DNA from: CAZERD01 sp964515405
GTDB taxonomy: Bacteria > Campylobacterota_A > Desulfurellia > Desulfurellales > CAZERD01
Length of the DNA stretch: 20,509 nt
Assembly (NCBI GenBank): GCA_964515405.1
Contig: CAZERD010000023.1
Location: 1 to 20,509, forward strand
Direction: 5' to 3'
A program made the position numbers and the translations under genes. How positions within the stretch are numbered: position 1 is the stretch's first letter; each line of letters begins with the position of its first letter. Positions 13,620 through 20,509 of this stretch are shown here, piece by piece. The notes beneath the pieces are model-generated. The model was not told the DNA's origin. It saw only the letters and a program-made list of their open reading frames with translations, and did no database searches.

Positions 13620-14321
13620 ATGGTTGGAGCGGTTAATGCATTTATGAACAGTTACCATCACCGGCTGATGGAACTGAAGGAGGCATGTGTGAACTTTGAG
13701 CAGATAATGATGTTTCAGTTGCTGGAGGAGATGTACAAAACACTGCCTGGGGATCCTATGATGCCCAACACAGCGGAGAATGAGATTTACAGATTTATGT
13801 ACACCAATGCACTTGCCCATGATGTGGCCGAGAACTCACACCTTGGTATAGCTGATATGCTCTATAATTCCTTGAAAGGTGCGGTTAGGGGGACGGATAG
13901 TGGAACCAAAGCCTCGGTTGCCTTGGAGTCAAAAGAGAATCTTATGGGTAGAATAATGAAGGCGGTAGATGAGGCATCACGGGAGTATGGAGTGAGTAAA
14001 AGACTTATACTGGCTGTGATAAAGGCTGAGTCGGATTTTAATCCTGATGCCGTATCGGATAAGGGAGCTGTAGGTCTGATGCAATTAATGCCATCCACAG
14101 CGATGAAGCTGGGGGTAAGGGATTTGACAGATGTGTATGAGAATATAATGGGAGGTGTTAAGTATTTATCGTACCTCTTGAGCAGATTTGGGGATGAGAA
14201 GAAAGCTATTGCTGCTTATAATGCTGGCCCTGTAAATGTTGAGAGATACGGTGGTGTACCTCCGTATAGGGAAACGAAAGAGTATGTGGAAAGGGTGCTT
14301 GCATATGCCAAGGATTTCTAA
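13620..14321 (+). CDS. flgJ: FlgJ-type rod-binding protein fused to an SLT lytic transglycosylase domain
   Basis: The 233-residue product combines a FlgJ rod-binding domain (about 15-85; NFEQIMMFQLLEEMY matches the conserved core) with a C-terminal SLT (GH23) transglycosylase domain (about 112-231). The catalytic glutamate is E137 in IKAESDFNP, with GLMQLMPST (152-160) and AAYNAGP (198-204). It would cap the growing rod and cut peptidoglycan so the rod can pass. In Salmonella FlgJ the muramidase is instead a glucosaminidase-type (GH73) domain, so this is a different enzyme module in the same role. I see no signal peptide, as expected for flagellar export. ATG 13620 has GAGG 9 bases upstream, one base after the flgI stop; ATG 13596 is the alternative. 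Its stop codon is the first part of the flgM promoter. Confidence 0.9.
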   Translation: MVGAVNAFMNSYHHRLMELKEACVNFEQIMMFQLLEEMYKTLPGDPMMPNTAENEIYRFMYTNALAHDVAENSHLGIADMLYNSLKGAVRGTDSGTKASVALESKENLMGRIMKAVDEASREYGVSKRLILAVIKAESDFNPDAVSDKGAVGLMQLMPSTAMKLGVRDLTDVYENIMGGVKYLSYLLSRFGDEKKAIAAYNAGPVNVERYGGVPPYRETKEYVERVLAYAKDF

Positions 14322-14346
14322 AGTTTGGTACAATACAATCCGAGAA
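14319..14346 (+). promoter_or_regulatory. Candidate sigma-28 (FliA) promoter for flgMNKL
   Basis: TAAAGTTT (14319-14326) is a perfect -35 element for sigma-28. After 12 bases, TCCGAGAA (14339-14346) matches 6 of 8 positions of the -10 consensus GCCGATAA. The usual spacer is 11, so this is one base long. The site overlaps the flgJ stop and precedes flgM by 33 bases. Control of flgM by sigma-28 is the known feedback arrangement in enteric bacteria. Confidence 0.6.
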
Positions 14347-14378
14347 TATTATCAGGAGTATTGCCCGGGAGGTAGATC

Positions 14379-14666
14379 ATGAAAATAAGCGATATTGTAA
14401 GTAATTTGCTTGGTAAGTATGAGAGAAACATGTTGCCAGAGGGGTTGAAGAGAAATAAGACCCTTGAATCTGCTCCTCCGAGTGATAACAGAGCGGTTCC
14501 TTCGGACAAGGTGGAGATTTCAGATGAGGCTATCAGATTGGCCTCTTTGGAGGAGAACAGTGTTGGCAGATTGGAGGAGATAAAATCTGCGGTGAATAAC
14601 GGTACTTATAACCCACCCCTAAGTGAAGTGGCCAAATCTATATTAGAGGAATGGGAGAATGAGTGA
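14379..14666 (+). CDS. flgM: Anti-sigma-28 factor FlgM
   Basis: FlgM binds and inhibits the flagellar sigma factor (FliA) until the hook is finished, then is exported. The 95 residues show a flexible, polar N-terminal half and the conserved C-terminal sigma-binding region: DKVEISDEAIRLA (43-55), then RLEEIKSAVNNGTYNPPL (63-80) and SEVAKSILEEW. Length is typical. GGGAGGT sits 5 bases before the ATG. A sigma-28-like promoter precedes it, which would give the known autoregulatory loop. The last 8 bases overlap flgN. Confidence 0.92.
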   Translation: MKISDIVSNLLGKYERNMLPEGLKRNKTLESAPPSDNRAVPSDKVEISDEAIRLASLEENSVGRLEEIKSAVNNGTYNPPLSEVAKSILEEWENE

Positions 14667-15126
14667 ATTAGGTTCTATATTAGAGGAGCTGAGGGAACTT
14701 GAGGTTCTATATGATAAATTGCTGGAACTTGAGGGAAAGGAGAAAAACGCTCTGATAAAAGCGGACACATCTGAACTTGATATGGTTATAGAGCTCAAAA
14801 AATATATGGCTCTGAGGATTGGTGAGCTTCAGGACCGCCTTGGTAGAGGGTTAAAGAACTACAATGTTGACAGTCTGGATGGCTTGAAGGCAGTGGTAGG
14901 TGATACCAAGGTATCCTCAGAAATAAGTACTATTCATGGGTCTCTAAAGGCTCTTGTGGAGGAGATTAAGAGGCTTGAGACGTTGAACTTTTATATAGCT
15001 CAGGAGCATATGAGATTTTACAATGCGTTGCTTTCTTTGTACTCAACGGCTATGGGTAGAAGTGTGGGGTACAATAGGGAAGCAAGAATTGAAATTAAAG
15101 GCAGTCAATTGAATGTGAGGGTGTGA
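14659..15126 (+). CDS. flgN: Flagellar chaperone FlgN
   Basis: FlgN is the cytosolic export chaperone for the junction proteins FlgK and FlgL. This 155-residue protein is predicted to be almost wholly helical, with long heptad-like stretches (about 1-60 and 85-120), including LEELRELEVLYDKLLELEGKEKNAL (described by its start at residue 8), typical of the FlgN family. Sequence conservation in this family is low, so the call rests also on position: it overlaps flgM by 8 bases and its stop directly precedes the flgK ATG. The C-terminus is variable and basic. Confidence 0.88.
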   Translation: MSELGSILEELRELEVLYDKLLELEGKEKNALIKADTSELDMVIELKKYMALRIGELQDRLGRGLKNYNVDSLDGLKAVVGDTKVSSEISTIHGSLKALVEEIKRLETLNFYIAQEHMRFYNALLSLYSTAMGRSVGYNREARIEIKGSQLNVRV

Positions 15127-16857
15127 ATGCCAAGTATTTTTGACGGTTTGAACATAGGCACGAGTGGTCTTTATGCAGCTCAGACAGCGATAAATGTTAC
15201 AGGGGATAACGTTGCGAATGCTAATACTCCCGGGTATACGAGAGAGACAGCTGTATTTGTACCATCCTACCCCCAGTTTACACCTGAGGGTGAGTATGGG
15301 AGTGGGGTTAATGTAACGTCAATAATCAGTGCAAGGGACAATATAATAGATAGGTCGTTGAGAGAAAACTATACCCAGCAATCTTATTATGAGCAGCTTG
15401 ATACAACCTTTAAGCAGATCCAAAGCTTGTTCAATGAAACCCAGAATGTTGGGTTGAGTAGTGCTCTGCAACAGTTTTTCTCGAGCTGGCAGACACTCTC
15501 GCAGAATCCCGATCTAGAGACTGCTAGACAACAGGTTATAAACAGCGGCAAGACACTCGTGAACACGATTAAGTATAGTTACAATTCTCTCTATCATATA
15601 CAAGAGAGCTTGGATAAGCAGGTGGCTTCTATAGTGGAAGAGATAAACACATATGCTAAAGAGATAGCTAACTTGAACAAGCAGATTAAAGAGGGTGGGC
15701 TTGGTCCTAATCAGCCGGCTAATACCTTGATAGACCAGAGAAGTGTTCTGATAGATAAATTGTCAAAACTTGCAAATATCACCGTTCTAAATACTCAGGG
15801 TAACAACACATCACCTTCTTCAAACATTACCATTCTCTTGGGTGGTATGCCCATTGTTTCGGACACAACCTATGACACGATTTCTGTGCAGAAACCAGAA
15901 GGATCCCACTTTAATGATATATACTTTGACTATCCCTCTGGAAAGACAGTTGATATTACAAATAAAATAATATCCGGGAAGCTAGGAGCTGTGCTTAAAG
16001 AAAGAGATGGGTTTATAGAAGACTATAAGGATAAGCTAAATGAGATAGCGTCAGCTTTGATCCAGTCTGTTAATAAGATACACTCGGCTGGTACAGGACT
16101 TACCCCTTATTCGCAGGTTGTGGGAACCTACTACCTGAAGAATGCAGAGGTTCCTCTTAGTGAGGACTCCCTTACGGGGCTGAATATGTCTGTTAAGACG
16201 GGATCCTTTAAGGTGCTTGTAACTGATTCGGAGGGGAATAAGGTGGGGACATTTTCTGTTGCGGTGAATGCCAACGATACGTTTGAAGATATTAAGGAAA
16301 GGTTTAACAATGTGCTGAAGGGGTATGCTTATATGGGTGTTTCGGCAGGCAATCAGGGAAATATTCAGATAACCTCCGAAGGGGGTTACAGAATCTCGTT
16401 CACCTATGACTCCTCGCATTTTCTCGCTGCTGCAGGGATTAATGCGTTTTTTAGTGGGAGCAGTGCTGCAGATATAGCTGTAAACAAGATCGTTGAGAGT
16501 GATCCCAGCAAGATTGCTGCGGGTACCACTTTGACCCCTGGAGATGGTTCTAATGCTCAGGCTATCGCATCTGTTCAGATGGCGCATGTCATGGTGAACA
16601 ATACACAGACGATAAATCAATACTACGATGCGTTCCTAGGCACAATAGGATCTGAGGCTGGGAGTGTGAAGAGCATTTTGGATTCAAAAAATGCTATAAT
16701 ACAGCAGATAAAAAACCAGCAGCAGTCTGAAGAAGGTGTTTCTCTTAACGAGGAGGCTGCCAACCTTATAAAACTACAGACAGCCTACGCGGCTTCCGCT
16801 AAATATATAGGCGTTATCAATCAGCTCACTCAAGATCTTGTGGGGATGATCAAGTGA
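15127..16857 (+). CDS. flgK: Flagellar hook-associated protein 1 FlgK
   Basis: FlgK is the first hook-filament junction protein, exported through the flagellar channel and assembled at the hook tip. The 576 residues have the rod/hook N-terminal motif (GTSGLYAAQTAINVTGDNVAN, about 11-31, followed by NTPGYTRE) and the matching C-terminal helix (EEAANLIKLQTAYAASAKYI, near 543-562). Between them are coiled-coil D1 segments and a variable central domain that includes a flagellin-IN-like stretch (SFKVLVTDSEGNKVGTFSV, about 359-377). Length is typical. GAGGG lies 5 bases before the ATG, which directly follows the flgN stop. The flgL start overlaps its stop (GTGA). Confidence 0.95.
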   Translation: MPSIFDGLNIGTSGLYAAQTAINVTGDNVANANTPGYTRETAVFVPSYPQFTPEGEYGSGVNVTSIISARDNIIDRSLRENYTQQSYYEQLDTTFKQIQSLFNETQNVGLSSALQQFFSSWQTLSQNPDLETARQQVINSGKTLVNTIKYSYNSLYHIQESLDKQVASIVEEINTYAKEIANLNKQIKEGGLGPNQPANTLIDQRSVLIDKLSKLANITVLNTQGNNTSPSSNITILLGGMPIVSDTTYDTISVQKPEGSHFNDIYFDYPSGKTVDITNKIISGKLGAVLKERDGFIEDYKDKLNEIASALIQSVNKIHSAGTGLTPYSQVVGTYYLKNAEVPLSEDSLTGLNMSVKTGSFKVLVTDSEGNKVGTFSVAVNANDTFEDIKERFNNVLKGYAYMGVSAGNQGNIQITSEGGYRISFTYDSSHFLAAAGINAFFSGSSAADIAVNKIVESDPSKIAAGTTLTPGDGSNAQAIASVQMAHVMVNNTQTINQYYDAFLGTIGSEAGSVKSILDSKNAIIQQIKNQQQSEEGVSLNEEAANLIKLQTAYAASAKYIGVINQLTQDLVGMIK

Positions 16858-19286
16858 GGATAACAGACGAGATGATGTATAACACTTTCATATATAATGC
16901 AAACAATGTGAATGACCGCATGCTTCAAACTTCTGAGGAAATGTCCAGTGGGAGAAGACTGCTTGATTTATCTTCTGATCCGGTTGCCCTATCTCAATTG
17001 CTTTCGCTGAAGGACTTGAATAAAAGGATAGAGCAGTATAAGACCAATATAAATAATGCTATGGGTATACTCAACGTGGAGGATACATCTTTGGGTGATA
17101 TGGATGATTTGATTACAAAGGCTTCCTCTATGTTGATCGAGGGAAGTAATGCTACGAATTCATCCGATTCCAGAGAGGCTGTTGCTAAGAATATCCAGGG
17201 CATATTGGATGAGCTTGAGAATGCAGCCAATACGATATTTGAAGGGAAGTATCTGTTCGGAGGATATAAGACTGATGTTCCCCCAATACAGTCCAAGACG
17301 CAGAGTGCTGCTGTTTTATATACTGATAATACTGATGTGGCTCTTAAGACAACAGAAGTGTTTTCTGACCTGAATCAATTAAAGAGCGGGGATTATACGG
17401 TAGTGATAGAAGACAACAAACTGAGTCTCTTGGATAGTTCAGGTAATGTTGTTCCAATAGATGCTGATGGTGAGGATGAGTCTGGTGTAGGTGGCAATAG
17501 GCTGTCCATGTATGTAAATGTTTCAGGGAAGAAGGGGGAGTGGATTAACACAGGTAGGGGGCTAATGATAAGGGTGCCGACAAGTATTCCTGCTACAGGA
17601 GCTCATATTTCTATTTCCTATCAGGCGGGGGGTGAATATCTATATGAGGGTGATGATGGAGCCATAGATACACAATATGCGGATTATCTTACGAGCCCTG
17701 TTACTATAACTGCCAAGGATATTCTCAAGCCCACAGACCAGACACTGGAGAACAACAACTATCTTTCCGATAAAACAACTACAGATGCTGCTGTAGCACA
17801 AACCCGTCTCACAGATGTAGCACTTAATAGTGCCTTGAAGAATGTTGCTTTGGAGGTTGGATATTCTATAGAGGTTAGAGGAGAAGATCATAATGGCAAT
17901 TTGGTGAGGGGTGATTTTGTTGTAACCTCCAATGCCACTTTGGGTGACCTTGCCAGCTTTGTTGAGCACCTGGATGCTTACGAAGTGCTGAGGAATAACA
18001 AGGTTCTTACTGCTAACGATAAAGCTGCGTCGGCTGGAACGACTTTGTATTCTTTAGGAATCACTTCAAACGTAGTTGTCAATGGGTTTACTCATACAGG
18101 TACTTATGTGAGCGTTGTTTTTGCGAATTCGCCTACCGCTACCTTGGGGAGTTTTGCGAGTTTTATAGGGTATAATTTTGATGCCTCAAGTGTGGTCAAT
18201 CATGGTCAGATAGTGGTTTCGGATGATTATAATGGTCCAAGCAAGCTCAGTGTTAGGGCGAAGACCTTATCGGGTGATAATCCTGTTTTTGGTGCTTTTA
18301 ATGCTATAAGTCACGGGGACTCAGGTGGTTTCAACGATACGGTTAGGGCTTATGTTAAGGATGGTCATCTCATGGTGAAAGATGAGCGGCCAGGGAAGAG
18401 CAAGATGAACGTGAGTTTCACGGTGAAGGATGCTGATGGCAATGTGAAACCGAATGTATTTGGTATTTTCAACACTGTTGAAGAGGGAGGTGGTGTTGAT
18501 GTATTTAAGACGTTAAAGGACGCCGTTGATACGTTTGATGGTGTTGGAGAGTCCAATCAGGTGGGTGTACCTACTGACTGGCAGGCTGGTTCTACGTTGA
18601 AGGCTTCCATTGGAGGTACTTACCTTGATGGGATTAATGATACATGGACTGTGTCTGTTGTTAAGGGTGGTAGTCTAGATCTTACAAACCCTGCGAACTA
18701 TGGTAACACTGTGGAGCTTGAGGTTAGCTCTAAGAACACGTCCGACGTGAATAAGACGATTGCGACTGTAGATATAACGATCGATAGTGATGGGACGTAT
18801 ACCATAGAGACAAGAAATAAAGATGGAGTGCTGATATACAAAAAGACAGGGGTTAAGAATCTTGATGGTATTGTTCTTGAAACCAAGGATCCTTCTCCGG
18901 GGTTTAGCGGTACTGGTGTGAATGGCACACCTGGTCTTATGTTGAACCTTGATGATATTCCGTCTTTGCCTCCCGTACTTAATCAGGGGGATTCATTTTC
19001 ATTTGATGTCGTAGATAGTATTCAGAAAGCCATAGAAGATACGAAGGAGTCCCTAAATCAGATCCTTGCTTCTCGGTCCGTTGTGGGTTCTATTACCAAC
19101 AGGTTTCAGCTTGCTAAGAATAGAATAGAAACAACTACCCTGTCTAACGATAAAACTATTTCTGATCTTGAGGATGCCAATATAGCCAAGGTGTTTACCC
19201 AGTATCAGCAGGAATTGGTTGCTCTCCAGGCCACTTTGCAGGTGGGGGCTAATTTGAGTCGTCTCAATTTGTTTAGGTATCTTTAG
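16854..19286 (+). CDS. flgL: Flagellar hook-associated protein 3 FlgL, with a large central insertion
   Basis: FlgL is the second hook-filament junction protein, a flagellin relative. The N-terminal region (1-about 145) is typical: RITDEMMYN, the MSSGRRLLDLSSDPVA segment (30-45) and FEGKYLFGGYKTD (129-141). The C-terminal helices (about 720-810) are also typical, including SITNRFQLAKNRIE and LSRLNLFRYL. At 810 residues it is far longer than the roughly 300 of enteric FlgL, because about 550 residues are inserted in the surface-exposed middle. Similarly large FlgL proteins occur in Helicobacter and Campylobacter. The insert is beta-rich, polar and contains degenerate repeats. The start is GTG, overlapping the flgK stop by 4 bases. 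No clear terminator follows. Confidence 0.9.
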   Translation: MRITDEMMYNTFIYNANNVNDRMLQTSEEMSSGRRLLDLSSDPVALSQLLSLKDLNKRIEQYKTNINNAMGILNVEDTSLGDMDDLITKASSMLIEGSNATNSSDSREAVAKNIQGILDELENAANTIFEGKYLFGGYKTDVPPIQSKTQSAAVLYTDNTDVALKTTEVFSDLNQLKSGDYTVVIEDNKLSLLDSSGNVVPIDADGEDESGVGGNRLSMYVNVSGKKGEWINTGRGLMIRVPTSIPATGAHISISYQAGGEYLYEGDDGAIDTQYADYLTSPVTITAKDILKPTDQTLENNNYLSDKTTTDAAVAQTRLTDVALNSALKNVALEVGYSIEVRGEDHNGNLVRGDFVVTSNATLGDLASFVEHLDAYEVLRNNKVLTANDKAASAGTTLYSLGITSNVVVNGFTHTGTYVSVVFANSPTATLGSFASFIGYNFDASSVVNHGQIVVSDDYNGPSKLSVRAKTLSGDNPVFGAFNAISHGDSGGFNDTVRAYVKDGHLMVKDERPGKSKMNVSFTVKDADGNVKPNVFGIFNTVEEGGGVDVFKTLKDAVDTFDGVGESNQVGVPTDWQAGSTLKASIGGTYLDGINDTWTVSVVKGGSLDLTNPANYGNTVELEVSSKNTSDVNKTIATVDITIDSDGTYTIETRNKDGVLIYKKTGVKNLDGIVLETKDPSPGFSGTGVNGTPGLMLNLDDIPSLPPVLNQGDSFSFDVVDSIQKAIEDTKESLNQILASRSVVGSITNRFQLAKNRIETTTLSNDKTISDLEDANIAKVFTQYQQELVALQATLQVGANLSRLNLFRYL
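18204..18479 (+). repeat. Two degenerate protein repeats within the FlgL insertion
   Basis: Residues 451-485 and 504-542 of FlgL share a pattern: G, two hydrophobics, V, D, a GxSK(L/M)xV stretch, and an ending VFGxFN(A/T)(I/V). The first reads GQIVVSDDYNGPSKLSV near its start and VFGAFNAI at its end. The second reads GHLMVKDERPGKSKMNV and VFGIFNTV. Nucleotide identity is low, so this is an old duplication of a small beta module. Confidence 0.5.
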
Positions 19287-19310
19287 AGCGCTTTATCTAT
19301 AGCTATATAG

Positions 19311-19339
19311 TTGAATTGTTTGTGCCCTTTTGTTAATAT
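19311..19339 (+). promoter_or_regulatory. Sigma-70-type promoter for accBC
   Basis: TTGAAT (19311-19316), a 17-base spacer and TAATAT (19334-19339) form a plausible promoter in the 84-base gap after flgL. The start would be near 19346, about 25 bases before the accB ATG. It would make accBC independent of the flagellar operon. An AT-rich near-palindromic stretch (about 19297-19310) lies just upstream, without a terminator-like stem. Confidence 0.5.
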
Positions 19340-19370
19340 CGGAGACAACTTATTAATGGAGGGGTTTTCT

Positions 19371-19829
19371 ATGGATATGAGGAGGATTAGGGAGATAGTG
19401 AGAATAATAGATGGTAGCTCTGTTGTGGAATTCTCCTATAAGGATGAAGATATTGAGATAGTGCTCAAAAAAAAGGAAGCCTTCACCCCAGGGGAGGATG
19501 TTCGTGAGATTCAGTCATCAGTGCAGCAGGTTCATACGCAACCTCCAACACTCAAGGAGCAACCTGAGGAGGGTAGAGATCCGAACTTGGTGGAGATAAA
19601 ATCACCTATGGTAGGTACGTTCTACAGAGCTCCCTCTCCTACATCTCCACCGTATGTAGAGGTGGGGGATGAGGTCAAAAAGGGTGATGTGCTGTGCATT
19701 ATTGAGGCTATGAAGATAATGAACGAAATAGAGGCTGAGTTTTCGTGCAGGATTGAAAAGATACTTGTGGAGAATGCTGAGCGTGTTGAATTTGATCAAC
19801 CTTTGTTCTTGGTTAAGAAACTGGGGTAG
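19371..19829 (+). CDS. accB: Biotin carboxyl carrier protein of acetyl-CoA carboxylase (BCCP)
   Basis: BCCP carries the carboxybiotin between the two half-reactions of acetyl-CoA carboxylase, the first committed step of fatty acid synthesis. The 152-residue protein has an N-terminal region (1-about 36), a flexible linker rich in Pro, Glu and Gln (about 37-70), and a C-terminal biotinyl domain. The last contains IKSPMVGTFYRAPSP (76-90) and the biotinylation motif EAMKIMNE, with K115 modified. ATG 19371 is chosen because GGAGGGG (19358-19364) is 6 bases upstream. An upstream in-frame TTG at 19311 overlaps the promoter. accC follows after 3 bases. Confidence 0.95.
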   Translation: MDMRRIREIVRIIDGSSVVEFSYKDEDIEIVLKKKEAFTPGEDVREIQSSVQQVHTQPPTLKEQPEEGRDPNLVEIKSPMVGTFYRAPSPTSPPYVEVGDEVKKGDVLCIIEAMKIMNEIEAEFSCRIEKILVENAERVEFDQPLFLVKKLG

Positions 19830-19832
19830 ACC

Positions 19833-20509
19833 GTGTTCAGGAAGATACTCATAGCTAATAGATCCGAAATAGCAGTCCGTGTAATAAGGGCTGCACGGGA
19901 GATGGGTATAAAGACCTGTGCGGTTTTTTCCACAGAGGATAGAAATTCTATGCACGTGCAGCTTGCAGATGAGGCTATATGCATAGGACCCCCTCCAGCT
20001 ATGGAAAGTTACTTGAAACTGCTTGCCGTTATGCAGGCTGTACTTCACTCCGGTGCTGATGCTGTTCATCCAGGGTATGGTTTTCTATCCGAGAACCCTT
20101 CTTTTGCAAAAGCCTGTAGAGATGTAAATGTTGTTTTTATAGGACCGGATGCTGAAACCATGGAGAGACTTGCTGATAAATCTGAAGTTAAGAAGGTGCT
20201 GAGAGAAGCGGGTATTCCAACTATCCCGGGGAGCGATGGGTCTGTTGATTCAGAGAACGAACTCATTGCTCTTGCTGATGAGATAGGTTTCCCGTTATTG
20301 CTAAAAGCCTCATGGGGTGGTGGTGGTAGGGGAATGAGGATAGTTAGAGATCCAAATAAGCTTGTTGATGAGTTTAGGGCTGCCAAGCTCGAGGCCAAGC
20401 AAGCTTTTGGTAGGGACGATATATATGTGGAGAGGTTTATAGAACATCCACGCCATATTGAGGTTCAGATAATGGCGGATGATTTTGGCAATGTTGTCCA
20501 TATAGGGGA
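19833..20509 (+). CDS. accC: Biotin carboxylase subunit of acetyl-CoA carboxylase (3' truncated by window end)
   Basis: AccC uses ATP and bicarbonate to carboxylate the biotin on BCCP. About 225 codons are visible, and the frame is still open at the window end. The start is GTG, giving the family-typical FRKILIANRSEIAVRVIRA beginning. It is followed by VHPGYGFLSENPSFA (about 75-89), FIGPD (about 99-103), LADKSEVKK (about 111-119) and the ATP-grasp glycine loop KASWGGGGRGMR (about 158-169). EHPRHIEVQIMAD is near the end. The usual Gly of the NRGEIA motif is Ser here. It lies 3 bases after accB, an accBC operon. The remaining half or so of the protein lies outside the window. Confidence 0.95.
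   Translation, partial: MFRKILIANRSEIAVRVIRAAREMGIKTCAVFSTEDRNSMHVQLADEAICIGPPPAMESYLKLLAVMQAVLHSGADAVHPGYGFLSENPSFAKACRDVNVVFIGPDAETMERLADKSEVKKVLREAGIPTIPGSDGSVDSENELIALADEIGFPLLLKASWGGGGRGMRIVRDPNKLVDEFRAAKLEAKQAFGRDDIYVERFIEHPRHIEVQIMADDFGNVVHIG

Noticed and set aside
14341..14378. GGA motifs in the flgM leader considered as CsrA sites
   Set aside because: They coincide with the ribosome-binding site and no supporting hairpin pair is visible; also no csrA or fliW lies next to flgL.
16051..16620. 189-codon open frame on the minus strand inside flgK
   Set aside because: Antisense shadow of flgK; its composition gives no domain, and flgK is intact in full.
19287..19310. Terminator after flgL
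   Set aside because: Only a short AGCGCT palindrome and AT-rich near-repeats are present, with no stable stem or T tract.
19311..19370. Longer N-terminus for AccB
   Set aside because: It starts on the -35 box of the promoter and adds a Cys-rich stretch unlike the family; ATG 19371 has a strong ribosome-binding site.
19951..19960. TGCACGTGCA palindrome in accC, considered as parS-like
   Set aside because: Outer parS bases (TGTTT/AAACA) are absent; it lies in well-conserved coding sequence.

Overview
The window looks like the chromosome of a flagellated Gram-negative (two-membrane) bacterium. It encodes L- and P-ring flagellar proteins (FlgH lipoprotein, FlgI with signal peptide) and a YidC with the large periplasmic domain typical of Gram-negatives. 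Base composition is moderate, arginine codons are mostly AGA/AGG, and coding is very dense with many start/stop overlaps. Together with an rpmH/rnpA arrangement resembling that of Thermus, this suggests a deep-branching, possibly thermophilic lineage. I cannot name the genus. No insertion sequence, prophage, CRISPR array, tRNA or rRNA is visible, and no gene-free stretch exceeds about 100 bases.

Layout. Positions 1-1666 (+) hold the tail of a MIP18/DUF59 Fe-S assembly protein, a WaaE-type family 2 glycosyltransferase and a membrane-anchored polysaccharide deacetylase, abutting or overlapping like one envelope operon. Positions 1684-2961 (+) hold a promoter, an acetate/succinate permease (SatP/YaaH family), a perfect 16-bp-stem hairpin and an XRE-cupin regulator. 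Positions 2942-9110 (-) hold the origin-type cluster rpmH-rnpA-yidD-yidC-mnmE-parS-mnmG-rsmG: ribosomal protein L34, RNase P protein, membrane insertion and tRNA U34/16S rRNA modification. A perfect 16-bp parS palindrome fills the mnmE-mnmG gap, although parAB, dnaA and jag/khpB are not next to the cluster. Positions 9127-10206 (-) hold pcm and a Cupin_5/DUF985 gene. Positions 10301-11698 (+) hold a CCA-adding-type nucleotidyltransferase with an HD domain. Positions 11697-19286 (+) hold flgHIJ then flgMNKL, each block preceded by a candidate alternative-sigma promoter: sigma-54-like before flgH and sigma-28-like before flgM. This is the classical order in which basal-body rings are made before the anti-sigma factor, the chaperone and the hook-filament junction. 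Positions 19311-20509 (+) hold accB and a truncated accC of acetyl-CoA carboxylase.

The most unusual feature is rnpA. Its reading frame has no ATG, GTG or TTG upstream of the conserved core. It stays open through most of rpmH in the -1 frame and has an SD-like sequence followed by ATT inside rpmH. This points to a Thermus-like gene-within-gene arrangement that would use a rare start codon. Other notable features are the parS site, the lytic-transglycosylase (SLT) type FlgJ, and an 810-residue FlgL with a large central insertion containing degenerate repeats.
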